Positions 25,082-32,514 of a stretch of DNA of 36,170 nt are shown here, in pieces. The notes under the pieces are model-generated. The model was not told the DNA's origin and did no database searches. It worked only from the letters and a program-made list of their open reading frames with translations. How positions within the stretch are numbered: the first letter of the stretch is position 1; each line of letters begins with the position of its first letter. This DNA is from Pleurocapsales cyanobacterium LEGE 10410 (GTDB lineage: Bacteria > Cyanobacteriota > Cyanobacteriia > Cyanobacteriales > Xenococcaceae). Both the position numbers and the translations under genes were made by a program. The stretch covers positions 1 to 36,170 of the forward strand of contig JADEXJ010000056.1 in assembly GCA_015207195.1 (NCBI GenBank), written 5' to 3'.

Positions 25082-25975
25082 ATGCTATTTATTCTTACGG
25101 GAAATGACCGCACCTTAATCGAACAGCACATCAAGCAGATATTGACTAATTACAGATTAGAAAAGTATTCTGCTCTAGAAGATATCCAACAAGCCTGCAT
25201 TAGATGTCTCACTCTTAACTTAATCGGCGAAGTTACTGCTACAGTTTTAGAATTATCTCTCCCCGAATTGAAACACCTAGATCCAAGCCAAATTCCTCGA
25301 CTCAACAAGTCAAAAAATCTACTTTTTCTGATCTTAGAAAATCTCGATAACCGAACCAAACTAGGGCAGGCTTTTAAGCCATATTTGGTTAGCGATTCTA
25401 AGTTACCCTCCAACTGGAACAGGCAAGGAATAGATCGAGGAATAGATTTTTATGCCAGTCAGCTCGGATTGAATTTGTCTTCTGAAGTAAAAGAATATCT
25501 TTGCCACGCTCTCAATAATAATTTCTCAATGCTACGTAATGGTTTGGGGACTATTGCTGTACTGTCTAACAATCCAAATTTAGCTTTGGTTAGGGAAGTG
25601 ATTCCTTCAGAATACGCTAGTGCTATTGAACTCAAAGATATGATTTTGCAACGCAGACGCAGTGAAATACCAGCTTACGTTGCTAAACTGACAGCTTTTA
25701 CTCAGGAGCGAGCAATTCTCGGTAGCCTGGGAACTCAGTTTGCTATGTTGATGCAAACTGCTATCGGCATCAACAGTAATCTCAACGATACTGAGATTGC
25801 TAAGTTTGCTCAAATTGGCAATGTCAAACGGTTGTACTTTCTGCGTCGCGAACTACAGCATATTTCAGTCGAGCAGTTGGTTTGGCTCAATAACCAAATT
25901 AAAACTACCAAACACAAACTAACCTATAATTCTTGTAACCTAAAGGCTAGACTAATGCTGATGTGCTGCTACTAA
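25082..25975 (+). CDS. holA: HolA-like clamp-loader delta subunit
   Basis: 297 residues from the ATG at 25082, a start that aligns with the delta N-terminus (MLFILTGNDRTLIEQHIKQIL, where HolA has 'lyGeD.flie'). An in-frame TTG at 25049 lies within the hairpin and is rejected. LLFLILENLDNRTKLGQAFKPY matches the delta strand preceding its Walker-like region. The C-terminal VKRLYFLRRELQHISVEQLVWLNNQI has the 'A..Fs...L...l..l...d' pattern of the delta collar domain. Delta opens the clamp ring. The family call is weaker than for the dnaX-like gene but is strengthened by its position. It overlaps the convergent regulator gene by 4 bp at the stop codons. Confidence 0.72.
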   Translation: MLFILTGNDRTLIEQHIKQILTNYRLEKYSALEDIQQACIRCLTLNLIGEVTATVLELSLPELKHLDPSQIPRLNKSKNLLFLILENLDNRTKLGQAFKPYLVSDSKLPSNWNRQGIDRGIDFYASQLGLNLSSEVKEYLCHALNNNFSMLRNGLGTIAVLSNNPNLALVREVIPSEYASAIELKDMILQRRRSEIPAYVAKLTAFTQERAILGSLGTQFAMLMQTAIGINSNLNDTEIAKFAQIGNVKRLYFLRRELQHISVEQLVWLNNQIKTTKHKLTYNSCNLKARLMLMCCY

Positions 25976-26622
25976 GCTTCAACAGACTTTAATCTACCGA
26001 TCTGATACTTGGTAATGATTTCCCGATTAGAGTTAACCTGAAACTTGCTCCTAATCGATTCCATGTGAGTATTAATGGTAGATTTGGAAATCTCTAATTC
26101 CTTCATAATGTCAGTTAGAGATAGTCCTTCTGTATAAAACTCGGCAATTTCTCTTTCTTTGGGCGTGAGCTTTTGCTTCGTCGAATCCAGTTCCTTAAAC
26201 AGTTCTATCAAAGGACCGAGTAATACCATCTGGCTATTGTCAAATAAGCCTTGAGAGTAATAAGTTCCGCCACTCTTGACTGCTTTGATTGCGATCGCCA
26301 ACTGCTCTTCAACTCTTTGCTGTTCGACAATTCCCTGGCAGCCGATAGAATATAGCTGCGGGATTAGCTTATCTCGATCTTGCGCCAGGTAGATAACCTG
26401 AGTCTGATTTTCCAATATAGATTTGATTGAATCTGTTGTCTTTTCAGGTGAAGCTAGCTCACTACTTACTAAAACCAGATCGATTCCTTTCAAAAGCTGG
26501 TCGAGATTTTCATCTACAAGCTGCTGCGACGAAATATTTTTCAGTTCGTAGTCGGGGATATATTTTTGTAGTCCCAAACCATAGAAAATATTGTTACTGA
26601 CTAAAGCAATAGTCTTGGACAT
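25972..26622 (-). CDS. LuxR/NarL-type regulator with degenerate receiver domain
   Basis: 216 residues from the ATG at 26622; a TTG at 26634 is an alternative. The C-terminal helix-turn-helix LTPKEREIAEFYTEGLSLTDIMKELEISKS and INTHMESIRSKFQ is a clear LuxR/GerE domain. The N-terminal 120 residues have the CheY-like alternation, but the phosphorylated aspartate is missing (LVLVSSELASPE in place of LVLLDLxMP). It therefore looks like a pseudo-receiver that senses another signal or acts constitutively. It is divergent from the methyltransferase-like gene and convergent with the replication operon. Confidence 0.85.
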   Translation of the reverse strand: MSKTIALVSNNIFYGLGLQKYIPDYELKNISSQQLVDENLDQLLKGIDLVLVSSELASPEKTTDSIKSILENQTQVIYLAQDRDKLIPQLYSIGCQGIVEQQRVEEQLAIAIKAVKSGGTYYSQGLFDNSQMVLLGPLIELFKELDSTKQKLTPKEREIAEFYTEGLSLTDIMKELEISKSTINTHMESIRSKFQVNSNREIITKYQIGRLKSVEA

Positions 26623-26701
26623 TGGCTGAACCAAAATTAAAGAGTGTATCCACTATTTTAATCGCCAAAATTTGGATTTAAAGTTTGGCAACTGCAAAAG
26701 G

Positions 26702-27874
26702 ATGTACTTATTCCTTTTTGTTACCTTGAATTATTTTTCAGTTTATAGCCTTGTTCCCAACAAAGATGAGATCGCCAGGGAAGAACGCGATCGCCCTTTA
26801 AAAACTAAATACATTCCTAATCTCAAGCGAGACTTGAAACCTGGTTGGCTGTTTCCCCACCTCTATAATCATGATGCTTTACTTAACGGCAGATGGGAAT
26901 ACTGGCACCAACTTCAACTCGTTCCAGCAGAAAAGTTTCATTTGCTTCAAGAACCAGATTTAGAAATCAGACTGGCAAGCATTCAAGAACATATTCTGCC
27001 AATAGAACCAATTCCTCAGATTACCTTTGGAGAGAGTAGCTTTTGCGATCGCAATAAAGGTCAAAAGATGCTGGAGATTTGTTTAGATAAAATGATGACC
27101 AAAGGTGGATACATAAGTATGTTGACCAGAATAGAATATTTTCTGGACTGGTTGCTTTATGGTTTTGGGCATCCTCATCCTTGGTTTGGGCAATTACCTA
27201 CCGAACCAAGTGGTTGTGAAGGATGCAACATGGTTCTCTATCAATTGTTTAACCTATTCCATCTGCTTTACCAACCTCAAGATTATTGGGGAGGTTTAAT
27301 AGTTGAAGCCAAAGGTAAGGGTTCGCAAAAGCACACGGGATACTTTCCTACTCCCAGTACAGTAGCGGTCATGATGTCAAAAATGCTTTTTAGCGATGAC
27401 AAGGATACTCGTCTGGAAATTGGCTACGAACCCGCGATCGGCACTGGGGTAATGACCCTAGAACCTAGCAATCAAGTTTTAAATATGGTGGGAACAGACA
27501 TTGATAAGCTACTGCTCAAAGCCTGCCTGGTTAACTGGTATCTGTATTGTCCTTGGTTTGCCATGCCCGTTTTCTACTTAGTCGATCGTGTCGATCTGCT
27601 TTGGGATAATTCATTAGTAGGGTCAAACGATCCTAATGCCCCCCAGTCAATTCATCAAAAGTATTGGGGCGAAAAGTATCGAGATATCTATCCAGTAAAT
27701 TTAGTAGAGAGAGATTGGTCGAGTGAGGTGCAGAAAATTATCGATCTGCAACCAGCCAAAGCTAAAGCTCCTGAAATTGTCGAACAGGAAAGTGAATTTG
27801 AATCGATAAAAAAGCAGAAGCCAAAAGGATTTAAACGACCATCAGGAAAAAGACAATCAAAATCATTGTTTTAA
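26702..27874 (+). CDS. N6-adenine-methyltransferase-like protein lacking a visible catalytic motif
   Basis: About 390 residues from the ATG at 26702; a TTG at 26672 would add 10 residues. The core has HTGYFPTPSTVAVMMSKML (the 'FfTP..va..m' entry of N6 methylases) and then GYEPAIGTGVMTL (motif I, usually DPxxGtG) and VGTDIDKLLLKACLVNWYLY (motif II). Where NPPF/Y (motif IV) should follow there is YLVDRVDLLWDNSL, with no NPP. The protein may bind S-adenosylmethionine or DNA without methylating, or may use an unusual motif. The C-terminus is basic (KKQKPKGFKRPSGKRQ). Such proteins are common on cyanobacterial plasmids. Gene identity is fairly clear; activity is doubtful. Confidence 0.7.
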   Translation: MYLFLFVTLNYFSVYSLVPNKDEIAREERDRPLKTKYIPNLKRDLKPGWLFPHLYNHDALLNGRWEYWHQLQLVPAEKFHLLQEPDLEIRLASIQEHILPIEPIPQITFGESSFCDRNKGQKMLEICLDKMMTKGGYISMLTRIEYFLDWLLYGFGHPHPWFGQLPTEPSGCEGCNMVLYQLFNLFHLLYQPQDYWGGLIVEAKGKGSQKHTGYFPTPSTVAVMMSKMLFSDDKDTRLEIGYEPAIGTGVMTLEPSNQVLNMVGTDIDKLLLKACLVNWYLYCPWFAMPVFYLVDRVDLLWDNSLVGSNDPNAPQSIHQKYWGEKYRDIYPVNLVERDWSSEVQKIIDLQPAKAKAPEIVEQESEFESIKKQKPKGFKRPSGKRQSKSLF

Positions 27875-27979
27875 CTGTTTGTTTTCAAAGCACTCTTATT
27901 TGATGCACGGCTGAACTAGTTAACTACCAGTTCCACCACATCCAGATTCAAAACTTATAATGAGTATGATGGATATGGC

Positions 27980-28147
27980 ATGAGGAATAGAGTATTGATG
28001 AGACACATGAGTAAATGCGATCGATGGTTCAGAAGTTTGATTGAAGGGTTTGAAAAAGATCCCAGTTGGGAAATAGAACTTAAAGAAACTGCTGCTGAAT
28101 CGACCGCTATTAGGGCAAAACCAACTAATTCCAAAGAAAATAAATAG
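27980..28147 (+). CDS. Possible 55-residue protein
   Basis: The reading frame MRNRVLMRHMSKCDRWF, continuing into LIEGFEKDPSWEIELKE, is 55 residues long. It is strongly charged with a lysine-rich end and lies between the methyltransferase-like gene and parB (convergent). No Shine-Dalgarno is convincing and no family is recognised. An internal start at the MSKCDRWF methionine is possible. The rest of the gap (27875-28162) shows nothing else. Confidence 0.35.
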   Translation: MRNRVLMRHMSKCDRWFRSLIEGFEKDPSWEIELKETAAESTAIRAKPTNSKENK

Positions 28148-28162
28148 AGACTATTTGATTCA

Positions 28163-29221
28163 CTATTGTTGTAGATCGGCTAAACTTTTTTCCAGAATAT
28201 CAATCAAGTTCTGCCGATTGAATTCATCTAGATTCGATATTTTGATGCTTTCTAGCGATTTTATACATTTTTTGACTTCTTTAGTTAATCCTGACGATTG
28301 AGCAGTACTCGGTTGAAATTTAGCAATAATATCATTGATTTTCTTATTGGTCTGAGTTAAAGAAAGCTCTTGTTCAATTACTTCGTCAATTAATTTGCAT
28401 CGTACCTTTCGCGCCTTTTGTTCTGATATATTTAGCTTTTGACTTTTGATTTTATTAATTGCTTTTGCAAAGGCATCTTTTAGACCTCGATTTCGGATAG
28501 CCTCCTTAACATCCTCTGCTATCTTTAGCATAGGAAAATAATTTTGATTGACAGAAAGAGGGTTAAATCCGTAATCCAAGATAATTTTACAAGTGAGTAT
28601 TTCTGACTCTGATAAATCTAGTTTTTCAAGCTGCTGTTGTATATCTTGCTCATTTTTAAGTATCGTTCCCCAAACCTTTTGCTTATCCTGTCGTTTAAGT
28701 CTGGTAATTGCTGTATTAAGAATAGTAGGAACTTTTTCCCTGGTTAAATTCTCAGTTCTAGTCTCAATTCTTTCTATTAGGGAGTTAGCTAAATCGAGGG
28801 TATTAATGTTAGATTTACTGATAGCAGCAATGAAAACATCATCATCAAAAGTTTCCTCGTTGTAATCAATAATGATTGCCTTAATTGTTGACCAGCCTAA
28901 CTGTTTAGCTGCTTGCCAACGGCATTCCCCATCAAAGATCAAATAGCCGTCAATATCTGGCGGAGAGACTAGCACTATAGGCTCTTTTTGCCCTACCTTA
29001 GCCAAGCTTACTTTACGTTCTTCGACTACATAAAAGGAACTTCGGGGTTGTCTGGGATTGGGACTTATTTTAGTCAGAGGAATATCTTCAATTCCCTTCT
29101 GCTGAAAAGATTGTTCTAACTGTTGTTTGAGATTTTCATTTTCCTGTTGGAGAAGCGGAATTTCTTTAGCTTGTAATGCACTTCCAAAGGACTCTTCCAA
29201 ATTGATTTGACGTTTAACCAT
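28163..29221 (-). CDS. parB: ParB-family partition protein
   Basis: 352 residues. A short coiled stretch (about 17-40) precedes the ParB N-terminal domain: IEDIPLTKISPNPRQPR (44-60) and FDGECRWQAAKQLGW (96-110), the latter equivalent to the GERRxRA motif that binds CTP in ParB. A helical DNA-binding region and a lysine-rich C-terminal part follow. It binds centromere sites and works with ParA in plasmid segregation. It lies 12 bp after the parA stop on the same strand. The middle helix-turn-helix is less obvious than in chromosomal ParB. Confidence 0.88.
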   Translation of the reverse strand: MVKRQINLEESFGSALQAKEIPLLQQENENLKQQLEQSFQQKGIEDIPLTKISPNPRQPRSSFYVVEERKVSLAKVGQKEPIVLVSPPDIDGYLIFDGECRWQAAKQLGWSTIKAIIIDYNEETFDDDVFIAAISKSNINTLDLANSLIERIETRTENLTREKVPTILNTAITRLKRQDKQKVWGTILKNEQDIQQQLEKLDLSESEILTCKIILDYGFNPLSVNQNYFPMLKIAEDVKEAIRNRGLKDAFAKAINKIKSQKLNISEQKARKVRCKLIDEVIEQELSLTQTNKKINDIIAKFQPSTAQSSGLTKEVKKCIKSLESIKISNLDEFNRQNLIDILEKSLADLQQ

Positions 29222-29233
29222 GTTTTTTCTCTA

Positions 29234-30103
29234 CTATTTTTTTATTGCATCAATAATGTAAGGCGCGATCGCTGGTAGCTTTTGTAGCATTTTTTCGTCA
29301 AGCCCCTTCAGCTTAGATTGATTCATTTTTTTAAACAGATGACCATTTTCGGTGAAGTCATAGCAGGGTGTCGAGCCTGGCGAATCGAGAAAAATAGGTA
29401 GCCCCATAGCATAGGCATTAAAAAATCTCGAAGATTGACGAATAGGACTAAAGCATAGGGTGTTGAATTTTTGAGCAAATGCGGGAAATTGATTTAGGGT
29501 ATTACGTTGAATTGCTGCGTTGTGGTCATATCTACTGGGCAATATACCGAGAATTTCTGGCGTCGATTTGAGATAGGTTTTGTATTTGTACAACCATTCA
29601 AAAAGAGCGTTGATGTCAGAGATACATTTCTGAGTCATTTCAGCACAAATGATTAGATGAGTTGCCGCGCACAATGCCATTAAAGATAATTGACCCTGTT
29701 GACCTGGAGCATCAATTAAGACGACATCATGAGATAGAGAAAATCGATCTAAACATTCTCGTAAACGAAACATTCCGAAGGGATCTCCTGTAAGCTGTCT
29801 AGATACTGATTCCAAAGAATTTCTCTCAGCCTGACATACGACTGCTTTATTCTTCAAAGCGTCCGACCATAATGGGAAAAATGGATAGTTCCCATCAAAG
29901 TCATCGGTAAGAATTGAAGCTGTACTGAATTCGGCAGTTGGTTTCGGCAAACCACAACAATCATGTAAAGAACTTCTGTTATCAAGTTCAATTAAAGCGA
30001 CAGATAAACCACTTTGCGCTAGCAAATATGCTAGATGCACCATCAGTGTAGTCTTTCCTGTTCCCGTTGAAGATAGACTAGTGATTATAAATTTCTCTTT
30101 CAT
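29234..30103 (-). CDS. parA: ParA-family partition ATPase with atypical Walker A
   Basis: 289 residues. The P-loop is STGTGKTT (12-19). The usual ParA/MinD signature is KGGxGKTT, and here the signature lysine is Ser12. Also present are the A' strand (VALIELDNRSSL, normally LlDxDpQ) and the B motif VVLIDAPGQQGQLSLMAL. The lysine that bridges the ATP dimer is thus missing, which may change dimer behaviour. Downstream parB is co-transcribed. Two perfect palindromes lie directly upstream and are candidates for autoregulatory or centromere sites. Confidence 0.88.
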   Translation of the reverse strand: MKEKFIITSLSSTGTGKTTLMVHLAYLLAQSGLSVALIELDNRSSLHDCCGLPKPTAEFSTASILTDDFDGNYPFFPLWSDALKNKAVVCQAERNSLESVSRQLTGDPFGMFRLRECLDRFSLSHDVVLIDAPGQQGQLSLMALCAATHLIICAEMTQKCISDINALFEWLYKYKTYLKSTPEILGILPSRYDHNAAIQRNTLNQFPAFAQKFNTLCFSPIRQSSRFFNAYAMGLPIFLDSPGSTPCYDFTENGHLFKKMNQSKLKGLDEKMLQKLPAIAPYIIDAIKK

Positions 30104-30109
30104 TAAGCC

Positions 30110-30123
30110 TAACTATATAGTTA
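30110..30123. promoter_or_regulatory. Palindrome next to the parA start
   Basis: TAACTATATAGTTA is a perfect 14-bp palindrome 6 bp upstream of the parA start codon. It could be a -10-like region and operator combined. Confidence 0.4.
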
Positions 30124-30142
30124 CCTTTCTTAAATTATTTTG

Positions 30143-30160
30143 TACCCTAACGTTAGGGTA
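30143..30160. promoter_or_regulatory. 18-bp palindrome upstream of parAB, candidate operator or parS
   Basis: TACCCTAACGTTAGGGTA is exactly self-complementary and lies 39 bp before parA. Partition operons are usually repressed through such sites, and ParB binding sites are palindromes of similar size. I see only this one copy, so an operator is as likely as a centromere. The rest of the 243-bp gap (30104-30346) shows nothing else definite. Confidence 0.5.
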
Positions 30161-30346
30161 TAGTCCCGAAAAACAAAAGGAATAATTTAGAATTTGTTAT
30201 CTGCCACAAAAGTTACAGGTCGAATTTACAGTATGTTTAAGAGCGTTTTGCATTGAGTTTGCCATAAAAATTGAAACAGTCTCAACTATACTCTTTATTT
30301 CTAAAAACTGTCTCCACCGATCGCTCGGCATTTAAATTTACACTGG

Positions 30347-32215
30347 TCACTTATCACTGTCGGGAGGCAGGGGCAGTAATTCTTCCGCAGCAGCAAGCCT
30401 GAGATTTAATTGCTCTGTAGTCCAGTCCTGCTTTTGAGTATTATTTAGCTTGCTCAGATCGAAGTAGTTCTGCTCGCGAGATTCGATTAATTGAGCTTTT
30501 CTACTAGCTAGAACAGGACGAATTTTTTCTTTCCAAATTACGGTTTCTGCTTCAATTGCCCGATCTATATCTTCCTTTGGTACACCAATTTTACCCATGA
30601 CTGGTCGTTTGACATCATTCTTGTCACCATAGCCAGGGTTTAGTATAATCGCCTTTCCTTGAGGAAAACGCTCGATCGTATCGACACTTATTAAAGGAAT
30701 CTGGTGAGTTTGTTGATTGACAGAGGTGGATGCTCCATTTTGCGATCGCGATCGCGAGACGGAAGTGGTGGTTACAGTTTTGTTGCCCATTTTCTTTGAG
30801 TATTCTTCGGCAGTAACTGAATCATTAGGTCCAAATAAGACGTGGGTAAATAGACCTGACACTAATGCTTTGCCACGTTCTTTACCGTAAAGTTCAAAGA
30901 ACTGATTCAAACTTTGCGCTCCCAGGATAGGAATACCGCCGTTGGAACGATATTCGTTGATAAATTCACTCAGTTTGGCAAACACTCCCAGACTAGTAAC
31001 TTCGTCCAGACAATAACAGAAGGGGTTGGTTCTTTTCTCACTCAGGTTTTCTACAATAGTCAGATGCATACACATCGTAATCAGAGGAGCAATGACGCTA
31101 CGTCTGCGGTCATCTAATTTCATCACCAGCAATTGTTTGGGTTTGAGATATAGGGGGATGGTACTTTTGCCAATCATGCAGGGTAAAAGATCGTTTTGAA
31201 TAAAGCCTGTAAAGGTGATTTCGGCGGTAGTCTTAATTGAAGCTGCGGTCTTTTCCGATTCTTTGGAAGAGAGAAAGTTGGAAATAGTAGCAGCAATCCA
31301 AGGGTCTAGCTTTTTGTCATCGTCCCGTCGTACTGCCCAATCAAGCCGTTCGACTAAATTTGGTAGTTGAGTAATAGCATAAACCATTGGCAGGTCGGGA
31401 TACTTACTAAATTTAGCAAGCTGCATTAATCCTGTCGCAAATATACCTCCAGTCTGAGAGAAAAAGTCTTTTTTGCCGTCGCCTTTTCCTTGAGAATCAA
31501 TTAATATTTTGCCTAGTTCCCCTGCGGTAGTGGCATCGCGAGGATCTTTCATAAAATCCAAGACGTTGATAACGCAGGTATAGTCAGCTCCAGGCGTATC
31601 TGGATCTTCACCCGTTTCTAAGCCAACTCCTCCTGGGGCAAAAACATCCACGGTATAGCCATACCGAGATGCTAAAGAGGTGTGCAACTTCATCTGATCG
31701 CCTTTTTTGTCGTAGAGTAAGACGCTGACACCTTGAGCAAATAATGCTTCGATAACGCGGTCGATAAAGGAAAAGGTTTTCCCCGAACCAGGCGAACCCA
31801 AAACCAACACCCCCCGACCAATATCGGGAATCCAGGTAGTAGGCATGGTGTTGTGCAAGATTGCCTGTAATCGAGATGCCCATTTTAGTCCAAAAAATTT
31901 GTATGAATATTTAGGCGTACCACACCAGGCTGCGCTAGGGGTACATTTGTGGTTAGCCGTAGCTTCCATATGTTCTAAAGCTCGATTGGTTGCGTAGAGC
32001 TTGTCCCAACGATTAGCCATTCTAGCTGAAGTTAGCTGAGGCTTCTTTTTGACTAGAGAAGCCCAAATCATCAGTAGAGCAAGGATACCTCCCATAGCGG
32101 AGAGTTGAAATAGTTCTGTTTCCCAAAGTTTGGGTTGGGGCTGAGTGGGTGAATCTGCTGCCTGAGTATTTGTAGTTTGAACTTGAGAGATTGTAGGAAA
32201 AGGATGTTCGCTCAT
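30347..32215 (-). CDS. virD4: Type IV coupling protein (VirD4/TraG-like)
   Basis: 622 residues. A single membrane segment near 37-55 follows a Pro/Thr/Gln-rich N-terminus. Walker A is GSPGSGKT (140-147) in RGVLVLGSPGSGKTFSF, and Walker B is FCYCLDEVTSLG. Also typical are LLYDKKGDQMKLH after Walker A, FINEYRSNGGIPILGAQSLNQF and the late IPLISVDTIERFPQGKAIIL. Coupling proteins are hexameric ATPases that bring the relaxosome to the secretion channel. No relaxase is visible in the window. A 41-residue membrane ORF ends 4 bp before its start, so the two are coupled. The shared transfer element precedes that ORF. Confidence 0.92.
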   Translation of the reverse strand: MSEHPFPTISQVQTTNTQAADSPTQPQPKLWETELFQLSAMGGILALLMIWASLVKKKPQLTSARMANRWDKLYATNRALEHMEATANHKCTPSAAWCGTPKYSYKFFGLKWASRLQAILHNTMPTTWIPDIGRGVLVLGSPGSGKTFSFIDRVIEALFAQGVSVLLYDKKGDQMKLHTSLASRYGYTVDVFAPGGVGLETGEDPDTPGADYTCVINVLDFMKDPRDATTAGELGKILIDSQGKGDGKKDFFSQTGGIFATGLMQLAKFSKYPDLPMVYAITQLPNLVERLDWAVRRDDDKKLDPWIAATISNFLSSKESEKTAASIKTTAEITFTGFIQNDLLPCMIGKSTIPLYLKPKQLLVMKLDDRRRSVIAPLITMCMHLTIVENLSEKRTNPFCYCLDEVTSLGVFAKLSEFINEYRSNGGIPILGAQSLNQFFELYGKERGKALVSGLFTHVLFGPNDSVTAEEYSKKMGNKTVTTTSVSRSRSQNGASTSVNQQTHQIPLISVDTIERFPQGKAIILNPGYGDKNDVKRPVMGKIGVPKEDIDRAIEAETVIWKEKIRPVLASRKAQLIESREQNYFDLSKLNNTQKQDWTTEQLNLRLAAAEELLPLPPDSDK

Positions 32216-32219
32216 AGGT

Positions 32220-32345
32220 CTAAAGGAACATTTCCCGTAAGAATCCGAATTGCCACAGCCAATTCGGTAATACCCAACTAGACAATAGGGTGGCTGTCGC
32301 CAATAGCAGCAAAAAGATTTTAGGAGTAACTGAATTTCGTGACAT
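32220..32345 (-). CDS. 41-residue membrane-anchored small protein upstream of virD4
   Basis: The frame starts at the ATG at 32345 (MSRNSVTPKIFLLLLATATL) and continues SSWVLPNWLWQFGFLREMFL to a TAG at 32220-32222. It has one strong hydrophobic segment after a short basic start, then a tryptophan-rich tail. The stop is followed four bases later by the virD4 ATG, a spacing typical of translational coupling. No family is recognised; a small transfer-channel or entry-exclusion-like component is possible. Confidence 0.5.
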   Translation of the reverse strand: MSRNSVTPKIFLLLLATATLLSSWVLPNWLWQFGFLREMFL

Positions 32346-32378
32346 GGAACGGATGAATTTCCTGCGATCTACTCAACC

Positions 32379-32439
32379 AAAATAACAATGTAAAAACCTC
32401 GATCGCCCTGAGATTTAAACGATCTAGAATCGGTCTTCA
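32379..32439 (-). promoter_or_regulatory. Shared upstream element of transfer operons, copy 2
   Basis: AAAATAAC (32379-32386), 16 bases, TCGCCCTGAGATTT (32403-32416) and GTCTTCA (32433-32439). The first two blocks have the same 24-base start-to-start distance as at 2912-2949, with one mismatch in the 14-mer. The third block is 30 bases from the second block's start rather than 19, a difference of one helical turn. It lies 34-94 bp upstream of the membrane ORF before virD4. Confidence 0.5.
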
Positions 32440-32514
32440 GTAAGTCGTGTTTATTATTCAGTCAAAAATATCCGACCAAAGGTACTAGCTAATTAAAAAA
32501 ATATTTAAGGAAAA

